From the NCBI GenBank assembly GCA_009760855.2, contig WPIO01000001.1:3618001-3682000 (forward strand): DNA of 64,000 bases. Direction: 5' to 3'. Shown here one piece after another: positions 24,834-35,164 of the stretch. The notes under the pieces were generated by a model. It worked only from the letters and a program-made list of their open reading frames with translations. It searched no databases and was not told the DNA's origin. Made by a program: the position numbers and the translations under genes. The first letter of the stretch is position 1. Each line of letters opens with the position of its first letter. Source of the DNA: Cristatella mucedo (lineage: Eukaryota; Bryozoa; Phylactolaemata; Cristatellidae).

Positions 24834-25110
24834 GATGATGTGTTTTTACCCTATACGACATTTTTATTTTATCAACTCGCATCTTTTCCCCTTTTACAGC
24901 ATTTTTACTTTTTCAACTCGTTCTCGTTAACACTCGAACTCGTTTCAAAACTAAAAACATTGTAAAATGAAAAAAAACAGTCGTTTCAAAAATAAAAACA
25001 TCGTATAGTGAAAAAACAAATCATCACACTCGTTCTTGTTATCACTTGAAATCGTTAAAGTCTTGTAAGACTAAGATATCTATTTTCAAAATCTTTATAT
25101 ATTATAGTAA
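24834..25110 (+). repeat. Left terminal inverted repeat
   Basis: The repeat begins GATGATGTGTTTTTACCC and ends near TATTATAGTAA; it matches the reverse complement of 46491-46764 with few differences. Inside it a unit of about 35 bp (roughly TTTTACA.CATTTTTA.TTTT..AACTCG) occurs four times, two copies in each orientation, around a core with GTTAAC. A stretch like CTCGTTCTCGTTAACACTCG occurs twice. Such structure suggests protein-binding sites for replication or integration at the ends. Confidence 0.9.
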
Positions 25111-25171
25111 GCAAATTGTTGTTGCAATTTTATTTTTATTTAAACAATATATTATTACTTCATAAAGCAAG

Positions 25172-28100
25172 ATGGTTTTTCAAATTAGACAAAGAAATTC
25201 TTTTGCGTCTGAGACAAGGAGATTAATGAATGTTGATTTTGATTTACCAATAACTAAATATGATCGTAAAGCTAAGAGAATTAGAAAAGAAAAAGTAATT
25301 TCTTCAAATGAAGTGAGAAGATTGATGAATATTGATTTTGATCTTCCCTCAATTAAATGCGTTGGTAAAACTGAAAGACTTAACAAGGTAGGATTTACTA
25401 ATCCAATTGTAACTGCTGGAGGAAATACTTTAACTTTTACATATAATACTAAAAAATGGTTTGGAGACTTCGAGACTTTAAGAGAATCACTTAGACACCA
25501 AACAAAAGTATTGCTTAATAGAGTTAGAAAAATATGGTCTTTTATTAGAGTTCATTTTAGAGTTTCATTTGATATGAAAACGTTCGATACTGGTGAAACG
25601 GAGAGAAGAGGATCACAATCTAAATCAATTTTGACTATGGATAGCGAATCAGAGGATGAAATTTATGATAAAATAATGCTCCCACTTGGTATAAATTCTG
25701 AGCTACTAGTTGAGAGAGGAGTTGGTTCTGGTTGACTATTTATTGGCTTTCACTCATTTTCAGTAGTTTTATCTAAATATATTCCAATTAGTGGTGGTTC
25801 ATATGTTGAAACCCCTGATTATCTAGCTAAGAAAAAGTGTGTTACTAGCATAAAAAACTATGATGATGAGTTTGCGCACTATGCTGTGTTTTGAGAGCTC
25901 CAAATCCAGTAGAAAGAAATCAATGGAGGACAAATGATTTAAAAAAATACTAAACGAACAATATTCAAGTTTAATTAGTGACATCGAATGGCCAATTAAA
26001 GTTAGACACAAATAAACTAGAGAAAGCTATGAATGTTAGCATAAATGTTTACTCGTGTGGGTACAAAGAATCAAGAGTTTCTCCTTTAAGAGTTGTTAAG
26101 AAAGCTGATGATATTCCAAATAGACATATTAATCTGTTGCTTAAAACAAGTGGTGATATAGAACATTATATTTTGATTAACAATTTTAACGCTTTGTGCA
26201 GACCATCTAGTTCTGGAGGAAAAACATTATTACTGTCATCGATGTTTAAATAGATTTTTGATAAGCTTCAGGTAGATGAACACTTAGAAATATGTGATAG
26301 TATAAACTCAGGAACAACAATATATGTAATGCCAGATGAGCATAACAGATTTACATCATTTGGTTCATTTAAGCGTCTTAATGTATGTCCTTATGTTTGT
26401 TATGCAGAGTTCGAATGTTTAGTGCAAAAAGGAGAACGTGAGGATCACTTTTGAACACACACACCCTGCTCTGCTGCATATGTTATAGTTGACTGGAATG
26501 GTAAAGTTGTTGATAGGTTTTTAAGCGTTGGACCTGATTGCGTAAATACTTTCTTAAACAGATTATTTGCTGTTTCAGATTTTTATAAAACTCTATTACT
26601 CGAGCAAAATTTAGATTGCACAATGATAGATTTAACTGATGATGAAGACAAAGCACACGATGATGCAATTTTCTGTTGGATGTGTAAAGGACCATTTAAT
26701 CAAAGAGATAATGTGCTGAGAAAAGTATTTGACCATTGTCGCTTAACAAATAAATATAGAGGTGCTGCTCACCATTTATGCAATTTTAAAGCAAGCATTG
26801 ACTTTAGAAAATGGCAGTTACCTGTTTTATTCCATAACTTCGGAGGGTTTGATTCACATATAATTGTTAAAGCACTAGAGAATTTTAGCGTTGAAGTAGA
26901 ACCAATAGCAAATAATTTAGAGAAGTATATGATGTTGAAAGTTGGAGATTTGGTTTTTAAAGACAGCATGCAGTTTATGATTTGCTCGTTAGATTCTATT
27001 GCTTCGACGATAGGAAAAACAATTGATTGTTTTCCAATTTCAAATAAAGTTTTAAGCTAAAAGTTTAAAGGAAAAAATCTTAATCTTCTTGCTATTAAAG
27101 GAGAATATCCTTATGAGTTTATCGATTCTTGGGAGAAATTTAATTGTGATGATTTACCAAGTTAGGAATCTTTTTACTCTAATGTTTGTATGGAAGGAAT
27201 ATCAGATGATGATTATAAAAAAGAAAATGATGTTTGGAAAGAATTTGACTGCAATTCACTCATTGATTACCGTGATTTATATTTAATCACTGATGTATTG
27301 CTATTAGCAGATTGTTTTGAAAGTTTCAGAAGAGGATTGATATCTAAATTGAAATTAGATCCTGCAAACTTTGTTACAACACCGAATTTTTCATGGAGCG
27401 CTGTGTTTTGGTATTCTGGAATAAAAATTGAGTTAGTAACAAACAGAGAGATATATGACACATTTAAAAAAATCAATTCGCGGAGGTATTTTTCAAGTTA
27501 ATAGTAGACTAGTTAAAGCAAACAATCCTATGGTGCCTGGATATGATTCTAGCAAACCGACAAGGTGGATTACCTATCAAGATGCTACTAGTTTAAACCC
27601 AACAGCAATGATGGAGCTTCCTCCACAAGGTGAAATTGAAGAGTGTTCAATTGATAGATGGGGCAGAGAAAAAATACTATCATTACCTGATGGGTCGGTT
27701 GTTGGAGCTTTTTTTGTTGTTGATATTGAGTACGATCCTAAAACAAAAGAGTACTATCATGATTTACACAACGAATATCCATTATGCGCATCTAACAGAG
27801 TTGTTGACTGTAGTGAGTATTGTTATTTTCAAAATAAATTTAAAGTAGGTGCGTGTAATGTTCCAAAACTGATGTGTGACTTTTCATTAAAAAAAGACTA
27901 TTTAATCCACTATAGATATCTAAAATTGTGTTTTGGCACACGGAATTATAGCTACAGTAAAAAGGGTTTATAAATTTAAGCAATCTAGGTAGTTGGAGCC
28001 GTTCATCCAAATGTGTGCTGAAATGAAAGCAGCAAATTCGAATAAAAAATTCTTGAGAAATCTTTGGAAGTTGATAATGAATGCATTTTATGGTAAAACA

Positions 28101-28918
28101 TGTGAAGATGTTGAAAAAAGAGTAAAAACTTATTTGATTAATGTTATTGATGAGATAGGAAATAAAAAGTTTAATAAAAGAATACGAGATCCTAGAATGG
28201 TAAACTTTGGAGATTTTAGCAAAACATTAACAATATTTCAAATGAATCAATCAAAGACTAGGTTAAATAAATCAATGTTTATCGGAAGCGCAATTCTTGA
28301 CTTATCTAAATTACATCTGCAGAAGTTTTATTGTGATGTAATAAAACAAAAGTATAACGAAAAAGTTAAGTTAATTTATGCAGACACAGATTCATAATTC
28401 ATGGATATTGAAACACCTAATTTATATGATGATATGAAAAATATACCCGAATGGTTTGCTGAAGATACGATTGGAAAATTTCAAGGTAAAGCAGAAGGAA
28501 AAGTAATTGCTGAAGAATGTGCTTTAAGATCAAAACTTTATTCAGTTAGTATCGTTAATGTAGAAAGAAAAGCAGCGGCAAAAGGAATTACAAAAGTAGT
28601 TTTAACTAAAACAATGGGTCATGACACTTTTGTCAATTGTTTAACAGATAGTGTATCAATCTTCAACGGGAAACAATTGATGGATTCAAAGAAAGACAGA
28701 TTAGCAAGTTTTATAAGATATCGCAGAGTAAGCATGAGTTATTCACCGATAAGTTAGAAAAAGTAGCACTATCAGCTTTCGATTCAAAGCGATACTGGCT
28801 GGACTGTGGTATTTGCAGTTATGCTTATGGACACTATAGAATTGCTGATGCATTGAGTAATAATCTAAATCCAGGACAGTGTAACACTTGCGAAATTGGC
28901 AATATAAATATAATATAG
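25172..28918 (+). pseudogene. Protein-primed DNA polymerase B, degraded
   Basis: Family B polymerases of this type replicate Polintons from the ends, using a protein primer. Visible motifs in order: exonuclease I region YAEFECL (about 26400; the usual Asp is Glu); exonuclease II HNFGGFDSHI (26835); a YxxxD-like exo III region (27275); PolA-region DATSLNP (27580; usually SLYP); KLIMNAFYGK (28070); the YADTDS catalytic motif (28378); KLYS (28530); and a C-terminal ELFTDKLEKVALSAFD-like segment (28735). The gene is broken by more than ten stops and several frameshifts, including a TAA directly after DTDS. The first 190 codons (25172-25735) contain two copies of a NV/NI-DFDLP repeat. It is not functional. 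Confidence 0.9.
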
Positions 28919-29331
28919 ATGCCAAAACGAAAGAGTGAAGAAATCATGAACCTGAAGCAAAAATAAAAATTGAACATGATATTCGAGAAACAACAAAAGA
29001 GTTATATGAATTACAAATAGAAATGGAGAATGATAGAGCAGAATAAGAGTTAATTTTTGAGATAGCCGGAATAAGTTTATATTAAAAATAAAAATTCATT
29101 ATTATAGAAATTGAAAAAGTTGAAATTGAAGAAGATGAAAAATATGAGAGTGGTGGTTTTGAAGATGAGTATGAAAGTGATGATCAAGATTACGAACCAG
29201 ACGAGTCTGAAGAAGAAGATGAGTAAGAGTATTCAGAAAGTGAAGGAGAGTATGTTCCTAATGAAGGCTACGAACAAGCATTTAATTTTGAAGAGGAGGT
29301 AGATTACGTAAATGAAGAAGATGAACTATAA
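28919..29331 (+). pseudogene. Acidic coiled-coil protein, degraded
   Basis: The gene starts one base after the polymerase stop, right behind AATATAG. It begins MPKRKSEEI, then after a frame change runs through a charged helical region (RETTKELYELQIEMENDRAE), and ends in a very acidic tail with EDEYESDDQDYEPDESEEED. At least one frameshift and two stops (near 29044 and 29224) break it. It has no recognised domain. Acidic tails like this occur in histone- or DNA-mimicking proteins, but I assign no function. Confidence 0.55.
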
Positions 29332-29351
29332 AAAATTTACATTTAAATAGA

Positions 29352-29627
29352 ATGGATGTTTCTAGAATTCTTAGTTGCGAACAATTAAGAGCTACGGCTC
29401 TTAAAATTTGTCTACACAATTTAAAGAAAGTAGATCAAAGAATTGTCAATTATTCACTTGATAAACTTATTCCAGATTTGGATAGCTCATACACTGCAGC
29501 TCTTATTGAGATTTGCGATACTTGTGATAAACTAGTGGAGTTTAGAAGTAAAATAAATACAGTGTTGATAGAAGCAGAAAAGAAATCAAACACTCCAAAA
29601 ACTAAACAGTGTGGTCAGATTAATTAA
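29352..29627 (+). CDS. Small unknown protein, intact
   Basis: The ORF of 91 residues is open from MDVSRILSCEQLRATALKIC to KTKQCGQIN. It is preceded by AAATAGA directly before the ATG, the element's start-site motif. It is predicted to be helical, with four of its five cysteines at positions 9, 20, 56 and 59. The family is not recognised. It lies between the acidic gene and another small gene on the same strand, in the polymerase-side cluster. Confidence 0.6.
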   Translation: MDVSRILSCEQLRATALKICLHNLKKVDQRIVNYSLDKLIPDLDSSYTAALIEICDTCDKLVEFRSKINTVLIEAEKKSNTPKTKQCGQIN

Positions 29628-29657
29628 TTTTGTATATTTTTTATAATAGTATAGGAA

Positions 29658-30161
29658 ATGTCAGCAACTGAAGTAACTGATACCAATCTTGCCACATCAG
29701 CAACTATGCTGAAAGCACATGTTGATTATCTTGTAAAGTCTAGAATGACTGCATACGATCAACAGACACTTGACTCAGATATCTCAATTATGACTGATGC
29801 ATCTGTTAACGAGTTTTATATTGATGAGTGTGACATTGAAGCACAAAAGGTAATCACTTCAGGAATGGCAAGTGTAACAACTGATCTTGAAGCAACAGTT
29901 AGATCTAAAGTCGATACTCTTCTTGATACACCTGGAGAAATCTCTGGATCTACATGGATTGCTTAATCTACATGGATTGCTTGTCAGCTGCCAACACTTT
30001 CAACAGTTATCTCAGGCATAGCAGGAATTAAACCTGATATCCCTGGAATTGTTAAGGATGAATGCTATGCAATTCTACTTGATATCTCTGATGGAACTAG
30101 TGCCAGACAAAAGGCAACACTTGCTGCTCCAGTTTCTGATACAATTCCAACAACAACTTAA
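29658..30161 (+). pseudogene. Small Ala/Thr-rich unknown protein, broken by an 18-bp duplication
   Basis: The frame runs 167 codons from MSATEVTDTNLATSA to TIPTTT and is broken once, by TAA at about 29964. That stop lies at the junction of an 18-bp tandem duplication (29948-29965 and 29966-29983, both ATCTACATGGATTGCTT-). The duplication kept the frame but created the stop. The protein is rich in Ala, Thr, Ser and Asp, with no cysteine-rich or membrane segment. The start-site motif ATAGTATAGGAA precedes the ATG. It resembles a structural or minor virion protein in composition, but I do not recognise it. Confidence 0.6.
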
Positions 30162-30174
30162 TAATTAACTTATT

Positions 30175-30183
30175 TATATAGAA
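30175..30183 (+). promoter_or_regulatory. Start-site motif TATATAGAA
   Basis: TATATAGAA lies immediately before the ATG at 30184. Similar motifs precede ATGs at 28919, 29352, 29658, 34997, 37416, 38628, 40359, 41135, 41281, 43632 and 44923 on + and at 36308, 36698 and 44913 on -. The fixed distance (0-6 nt) suggests an initiator that sets transcription at or near the start codon. Confidence 0.6.
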
Positions 30184-30560
30184 ATGAATGTAGAGAGTAA
30201 GAGTAAAAATTGTCTAACAGTAGCACAAGAGCAACAGTTTACGAATATTAAAATTTGTTCCTATCCAATGGGAAGAATTGAAGATATCAGAAGTACACTA
30301 TTAGAAGCATTAAAATTAGTTTTAGAATACAAAGCCTTAAGAGTTAATCACTCTGAATCAAAAATGACATATCTATTTACAAAAGTTAGAGATGAATAAA
30401 TCTTTTCAGAGTTTCTTAAAGATTTGAAAATAGATAAAATAAATCGTCTTAAATCAGAAGCATAGTCTAAAAAAATAAAGTTGACAAACAATTAACAGGA
30501 AAAGAATGTAGTGCAACAACAGAGTTTATTAAAGAAAGTTTAGAATTTAACCATCTATAG
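30184..30560 (+). pseudogene. Small unknown protein, broken
   Basis: The frame starts at ATG directly after TATATAGAA and is open for 71 codons (MNVESKSKNCLTVAQEQQ to FTKVRDE). It continues past a TAA, and after a second stop plus a frame change codes to a TAG at 30558-30560. It is charged and helical. It ends tail to tail against the fibre gene on the - strand. No family is recognised. Confidence 0.5.
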
Positions 30561-30564
30561 TAAT

Positions 30565-33283
30565 TAGGTTTTCTTCTGGATATAAAAACACTAGCTAAAT
30601 TAATTTCAATAACATCTGAAGTGCTTGGAGTAATAAGATTATTTTAGTTTAGAACAGAAAAATTGATAGTTATTACTATATTATTATTATTAGAAATATC
30701 AAACTGTGTTATATAATCACTTTTTAATAACATGTAATTATTTTCAACCCCATAATAGGTGATATTAAGAAAATTAGAAGCAAAGAAATTTGGCGAGTAT
30801 AATTTGTGATAGTAGTCTATAACTATAAATTTTTATTAAATTACTAATATTTAAATTAAGTTTCAATTTAACATCAAAATATTTTACTCTAGTCAGGTTC
30901 ACATCCTTTAATATAATTGATTTTTCAGTTATTTGTTTCTCTATAACAGATAATTGTGAATCGTATTCTCTAAAAATACTTATCTTCATAGGTGTGCCTT
31001 CAGGATTCATCTCATAAATACTCTTTATTCCTAATTTTATCTTTGAGTAATTTATTGGTATATTACCTATATAAGATAATCCAGCTAAATAGATGCTACT
31101 ATCATATGGTAGATATTCCTGAAAATTTGATGAAATATCAAAACTTGATAAGTTTTCTGTTTTCGTAAAAGTCAAAGAAGCGGCAGCTCCATGAAAAATA
31201 ATAAATGATAGGTATGACAAAGGAATATCATCTTTTTTTTAAGCCAACATTTGTTTCACCAATAACATCTAATACACTTATTGTTAAATCACCATTTATT
31301 GTTGAATCACCTCTAAAATCTGCCTTAGTATCAGTGTACTCTTTTGTTGCAATATCATTTCCATAAATTGAATTTGATACAATAACATATTTTTTTGAGT
31401 TTTCTGATATGTTTCCTCTTACAACTTGGTCTGAATCTTTTCTTAAATAATTGATATCAGCAAATGATTTTCCAACAGCTTCTAATGAGTCTATATTACT
31501 TCCAAGATTTACTATTCTATTTTCATGCATATCCAATGTTCCAAGCATTTGTAAATCTTTTCTGCTTACGATTATAATACTGCCATATAAACATTAAAAT
31601 TTATTTCTCTATCTAACAAACCTGATCCTGATATAAAAGAGGAACTAGCAACAATTTCTGTACTAGAATTTAATATATAACTACCATACAACTGATCACT
31701 CTGTGCTGTTAGTGTTGATGGTGGTGGCATAAGTACTTTTTTTATTTCAGAAACTTTATACGTTACTCCAATAACAAATAGACCTCTTGGAACTGTAATG
31801 TTTTAATGTTAGTAACCCATCTACCATTAACTGTTTTGTCATATATTTGAGTAGTTAGTGAACAATCTATAGTTCCTTTAAAATGTACAGCTGTAACATT
31901 TCCAATTGTTCTTCGTAGATACCCAAGATTTACTCCATCATTTGGATAACCAGGATCGTTTATTATGATAATTGGATTATTATTCATATTCAAAGGCATA
32001 CTCATTGATTTATTATTAAATTTTACAAAATTAGCATCCATATATGCAATAGTCGCAATGTTACTAAGATCGGAATTAGTAATATTTATTGAGCCAGTTA
32101 CAGTTTAATTTCCGTTAACAACTCCACCTGTTCTTGGTATTTTTGTATCAGCATAATCTTTTGTAGCCGCATCACTTGGCCTAATAGGATTAGCAAGATC
32201 TATCACTCTATGATTATTCATATCAATATCACCATCAGCAGTTGTTCCTCTAGATACTTTTGTAACAAAGTTTTCATCGATATACTTTCTATTTACAGCA
32301 TCAGTAAAATCAACAGGATCACCAAGATTTTTTATTAGATTTTGATTCATATTTAAAGATCCATTCATAATATCTCCAGTCTTACGAATATAATTTTTTT
32401 GGCTAGTTCCTTTTCTACGATATCCAAGCGACATTCTATACAATAGTAATAATGAAATCAATATATGTAATATTACTTGCAACTGTCAAATTATTAATCA
32501 TATAAGTGCATGATCCATAAATATTTATACTAAAAGAAGAGTACCAGAAACACCATAAGTTTTGTCACTAGATAACTCTAAAAACACTCCAGTATTATTC
32601 GAAAACCAGAGTATGCTAGATACTGTTTGAAAGTTTGTTACTGGACCACGAATAAAAGTTTTTAGTGGCGTTGGATAGCCGATTATATTTCCTTGTTGAT
32701 TCAAAACTGCTATATCAGCAGGAGTTGCTCTCAATGTAGAACTTTCTGTTCCAGTTCCATTTACATTAATATTAAATATGTTTAGCTGAACAACAGTTGT
32801 AAAACCAGTAAGTCTTAAATATAAAGTAGAACATGTATAGGAATCAACAGATTGCTTAGTTATAACATCTGAATTTTTCAAAGAGGTAATTCTGTTTGAC
32901 CCTAGATCAAGAGTACTATTGGAGTTACCATTGAAAAATTGAGTCATACTTTTTAGTAAACCATAGTTTATTACTTTATAGGGTCTAGAATCTTGATATC
33001 CAGTTCTATCAGCAGAATTTCCTGATATCCCTTTAATATTTTTACAGTTTAACTAGGATAACAGTTTTGCATTGCTCTTTGGAAGTACATCTGATAAGTT
33101 AGAAACAGAAGCTATTTCTCCTGAGACATTGGTTACTACAGTATTTAAAAAGTTTGAATTAAGAGCATAATCTAATCTTATTGCATCTCCATCGTTTACT
33201 GGAAAACCAAGATTTGTAATACCATTTTAATTAGCATCAAGATCACTAAAAATATTACCATGAATCTTTATAACATTTTCCAT
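30565..33283 (-). pseudogene. Tail-fibre-like protein 1, degraded
   Basis: Read on the - strand the gene starts MENVIKIHGNIFSDLDAN and contains repeated units of the type N-x-I-x-N-L-x-x-P-x-x-x-x-D-A-x-x-K-x-Y-x-D, for example NLGDPVDFTDAVNRKYIDE, DLANPIRPSDAATKDYADT and NLGSNIDSLEA. It also has KTGDIMNGSLNMNQN. These are the hallmark repeats of phage-type trimeric tail fibres. The C-terminal part (31220-30565) is a non-repeat head with LPYDSSIYLAGLSYIGNIP. At least five stops and several frame changes are visible, one at an A8 run near 31230. The start lies 10 bp from the + gene at 33294, so the two are divergent. The role is presumably host attachment. Confidence 0.8.
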
Positions 33284-33293
33284 TCTTGTACAT

Positions 33294-33650
33294 ATGAAGA
33301 AAATAAAAGGTGGTGATTTAAAATCTGGCTTGGATACAACTAAAGAAGTATTATCAGGAACAACAACTGCGACTGAACTAGGCTCAAAAGCAATAATAAA
33401 AATAGCTCCTAAGATTGCAATGAAACTGAGTCTACATGCATCTAATAAGATTGCAACAATTGTTCCAAACGTTTTGCAGTCATTCAAAGTTATCGGAACT
33501 GCTACAAAAGCACTAGGAGGATTCCTGTCGGGCATAACGGGAATTGTAGATCTCGGATTGTTTATAAAAGAAATTGTAGATGATATTGCTTCTGGAAAGT
33601 ATGACAATGTCTTCAGGAAAACAATTGCAGATAAAAAAGAAGGACTGTAA
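33294..33650 (+). CDS. Unknown small protein with amphipathic helices, intact
   Basis: The ORF is 118 residues. It starts MKKIKGGDLKSGLDTTKE, is rich in Lys, Ala, Ile and Thr, and has a Gly-rich hydrophobic centre (KALGGFLSGITGIVDLGLFI). The GG near the N-terminus followed by D/S is reminiscent of virion proteins cleaved by adenain-type proteases, but this is speculative. It is followed after 3 nt by the next gene on the same strand, suggesting joint expression. Confidence 0.55.
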   Translation: MKKIKGGDLKSGLDTTKEVLSGTTTATELGSKAIIKIAPKIAMKLSLHASNKIATIVPNVLQSFKVIGTATKALGGFLSGITGIVDLGLFIKEIVDDIASGKYDNVFRKTIADKKEGL

Positions 33651-33653
33651 AAA

Positions 33654-34073
33654 ATGGTTGCTTCTTTAGAGGTTGGCTTTTACATTAACGAGATATTGCT
33701 TGAAGCGGAAAGAGCTAAATCTGATTGGTACTTAGATCCTAGTAGGTTTCTTTCAGATACGTTCGGAGATTATGTGGCTTGGGATGCTTCACAGCTAGAT
33801 ACAAAAGCTTGGAGTAAGAACTTTCTTGAAGTAAGATCTGGTGGATTTTTGCCAGCAATTCCAGCAATTATAGCAAGTATAGCTTCTGTGATTGGCGCAG
33901 TTGGGTTAGGAGTTTCAATAGCAATATCAGTTGCAGGATTGATTAAGAAGATTATTGATGTGACAATGTATACAGCTAAAGCACCTAAAATGGATACTCA
34001 TAAAGAAAGAATGAATGCTTTGAGTTTAAAAAGTTCTAGATTAAAAAATGCAATTGCAGATATAAAAATATGA
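33654..34073 (+). CDS. Unknown protein with long hydrophobic segment, intact
   Basis: The ORF is 139 residues. The first half is soluble (VGFYINEILLEAERAKSDWY). Residues 66-105 form a long Ala/Ile/Val/Gly-rich segment (LPAIPAIIASIASVIGAVGL and GVSIAISVAGLI), then a charged C-terminus follows. It could be a membrane or membrane-lytic virion protein, similar in style to small capsid-internal lytic proteins of other DNA viruses; that is an inference only. The stop overlaps the next ATG (ATGA at 34070). Confidence 0.55.
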   Translation: MVASLEVGFYINEILLEAERAKSDWYLDPSRFLSDTFGDYVAWDASQLDTKAWSKNFLEVRSGGFLPAIPAIIASIASVIGAVGLGVSIAISVAGLIKKIIDVTMYTAKAPKMDTHKERMNALSLKSSRLKNAIADIKI

Positions 34074-34389
34074 TAGAACTACTTGATAGAAACATTGATA
34101 TTGATTTGAGTGACAAAGTACAAAACTCAGAGGCTAAAAATAGATTGGACTATCTTAAAACGGGAAAGTAGTTAGTAGAGGTATCAGGAATTAGCTATTC
34201 AGATAAGGTAAAAAAAGATATAAGAAAGTAGAAAGTAGCACGATTGGAGGAAAAAAGTCTTGCAACTATCAAGCAGAGAGCGAAATGCTGCTAGTGCTAA
34301 TCTCAATTTCTAGAGGAGCGACACAAGAACAAATATATAATGAAATGATAAAACTGACAGACGAATTGAAAAAGCGGTGCAAGAATTAA
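34070..34389 (+). pseudogene. Small charged protein, broken
   Basis: The gene starts inside the stop of the preceding gene (ATGA) and reads MIELLDRNIDIDLSDKVQNS, then continues past two TAG stops. After a frame change near 34280 it codes to KLTDELKKRCKN and a TAA at 34387-34389. It is mostly charged helix. Its end overlaps by a few bases with the end of the HNH gene on the other strand. It has no recognised domain. Confidence 0.45.
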
Positions 34390-34941
34390 AAGTCTGTATG
34401 TCTAACAATTTTGTAATCTTCCGTAAGTGTGTAAGTAAAATTTAATCGCGCAAGTTGTAAATGCAAACGTATTGCTGCAAGATCGCGTGCTTCAGCAGCT
34501 TTCTCTGCAGATTCGTAGTAGCCCAAATGATAACTAGTATTATCTACTCTAATACTAGATTTGTATTTATCTTTTTCTTTATCCCAGGAAACACCTATAA
34601 AACTGCTTGCGTTATTTTTAAAATTTGTTTATTTATCATATTTTCAGAATGAGTTGCAGTTCTTAGATTACTTATTCTATTATCACTCCTGTCCAAATTT
34701 ACATGATCAAGTTCATGCATTGGAAGTTCACCAGTTGCTATTAGGTATGCCAATCTATGTGCCTGATACCTTTTTCCATCAATCGATATTCTCCTATGTC
34801 CAGTGTTATCTATAAATCCTGATTCTTCTCCAAGTTTTGCACAACAGCGAGTTTTTTATTTGCAAATTTTCCAGTTATTGCATTATAGTCCAAAAACTTA
34901 ATAAAGCGTTCTGTGAATTTACTAATTTCCTCCTTATCCAT
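34386..34941 (-). pseudogene. HNH endonuclease with AP2 DNA-binding domain, degraded
   Basis: The - strand codes for about 185 residues starting MDKEEISKFTERFIKFLDYN. The HNH core is visible: YQAHRLAYLIATGELP, then ELDHVNLDRSDNRISNLR and the following ATHSEN. Next comes an AP2-type domain: FIGVSWDKEKDKY, a beta segment with HLGYYESAEKAAEARD, and a helix ending LARLNFT. This HNH_3 plus AP2 pairing is typical of phage homing endonucleases. Two frameshifts break it, near 34850 (A run) and near 34625. It is flanked by convergent + genes and behaves like an inserted free-standing homing gene. I know of no established role for such an enzyme in Polintons. Confidence 0.85.
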
Positions 34942-34996
34942 TCTTAATATATAATAGTTTATTCGTCTTTAAATAAAAATTAAATATATTATAGAA

Positions 34997-35164
34997 ATGG
35001 AATACCGTGAGGTAAATTTGAAGCTGTCAGACCATTAAGTAAACTTAATACTTAAGTCTGATAAACCTATTTCAATTAGATTAAAAAAAAGAAGACCTAT
35101 CAGGCACTATTGTTATCTTTGTAACAAAACACAACTTGCTAGAATTGAAAAGTGCAATTCTTAA
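34997..35164 (+). pseudogene. Small basic CxxC protein, broken
   Basis: The frame begins at ATG directly after TATTATAGAA, the element start motif. It encodes MEYREVNLKLSDH, a TAA, then a basic stretch with RLKKRRPIRHYCYLCNKTQ and a further Cys (EKCNS), ending TAA. CYLC suggests zinc binding, and the Lys/Arg content suggests nucleic-acid binding. It could alternatively be the N-terminal part of the phospholipase gene that follows in another frame. No family is recognised. Confidence 0.4.
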
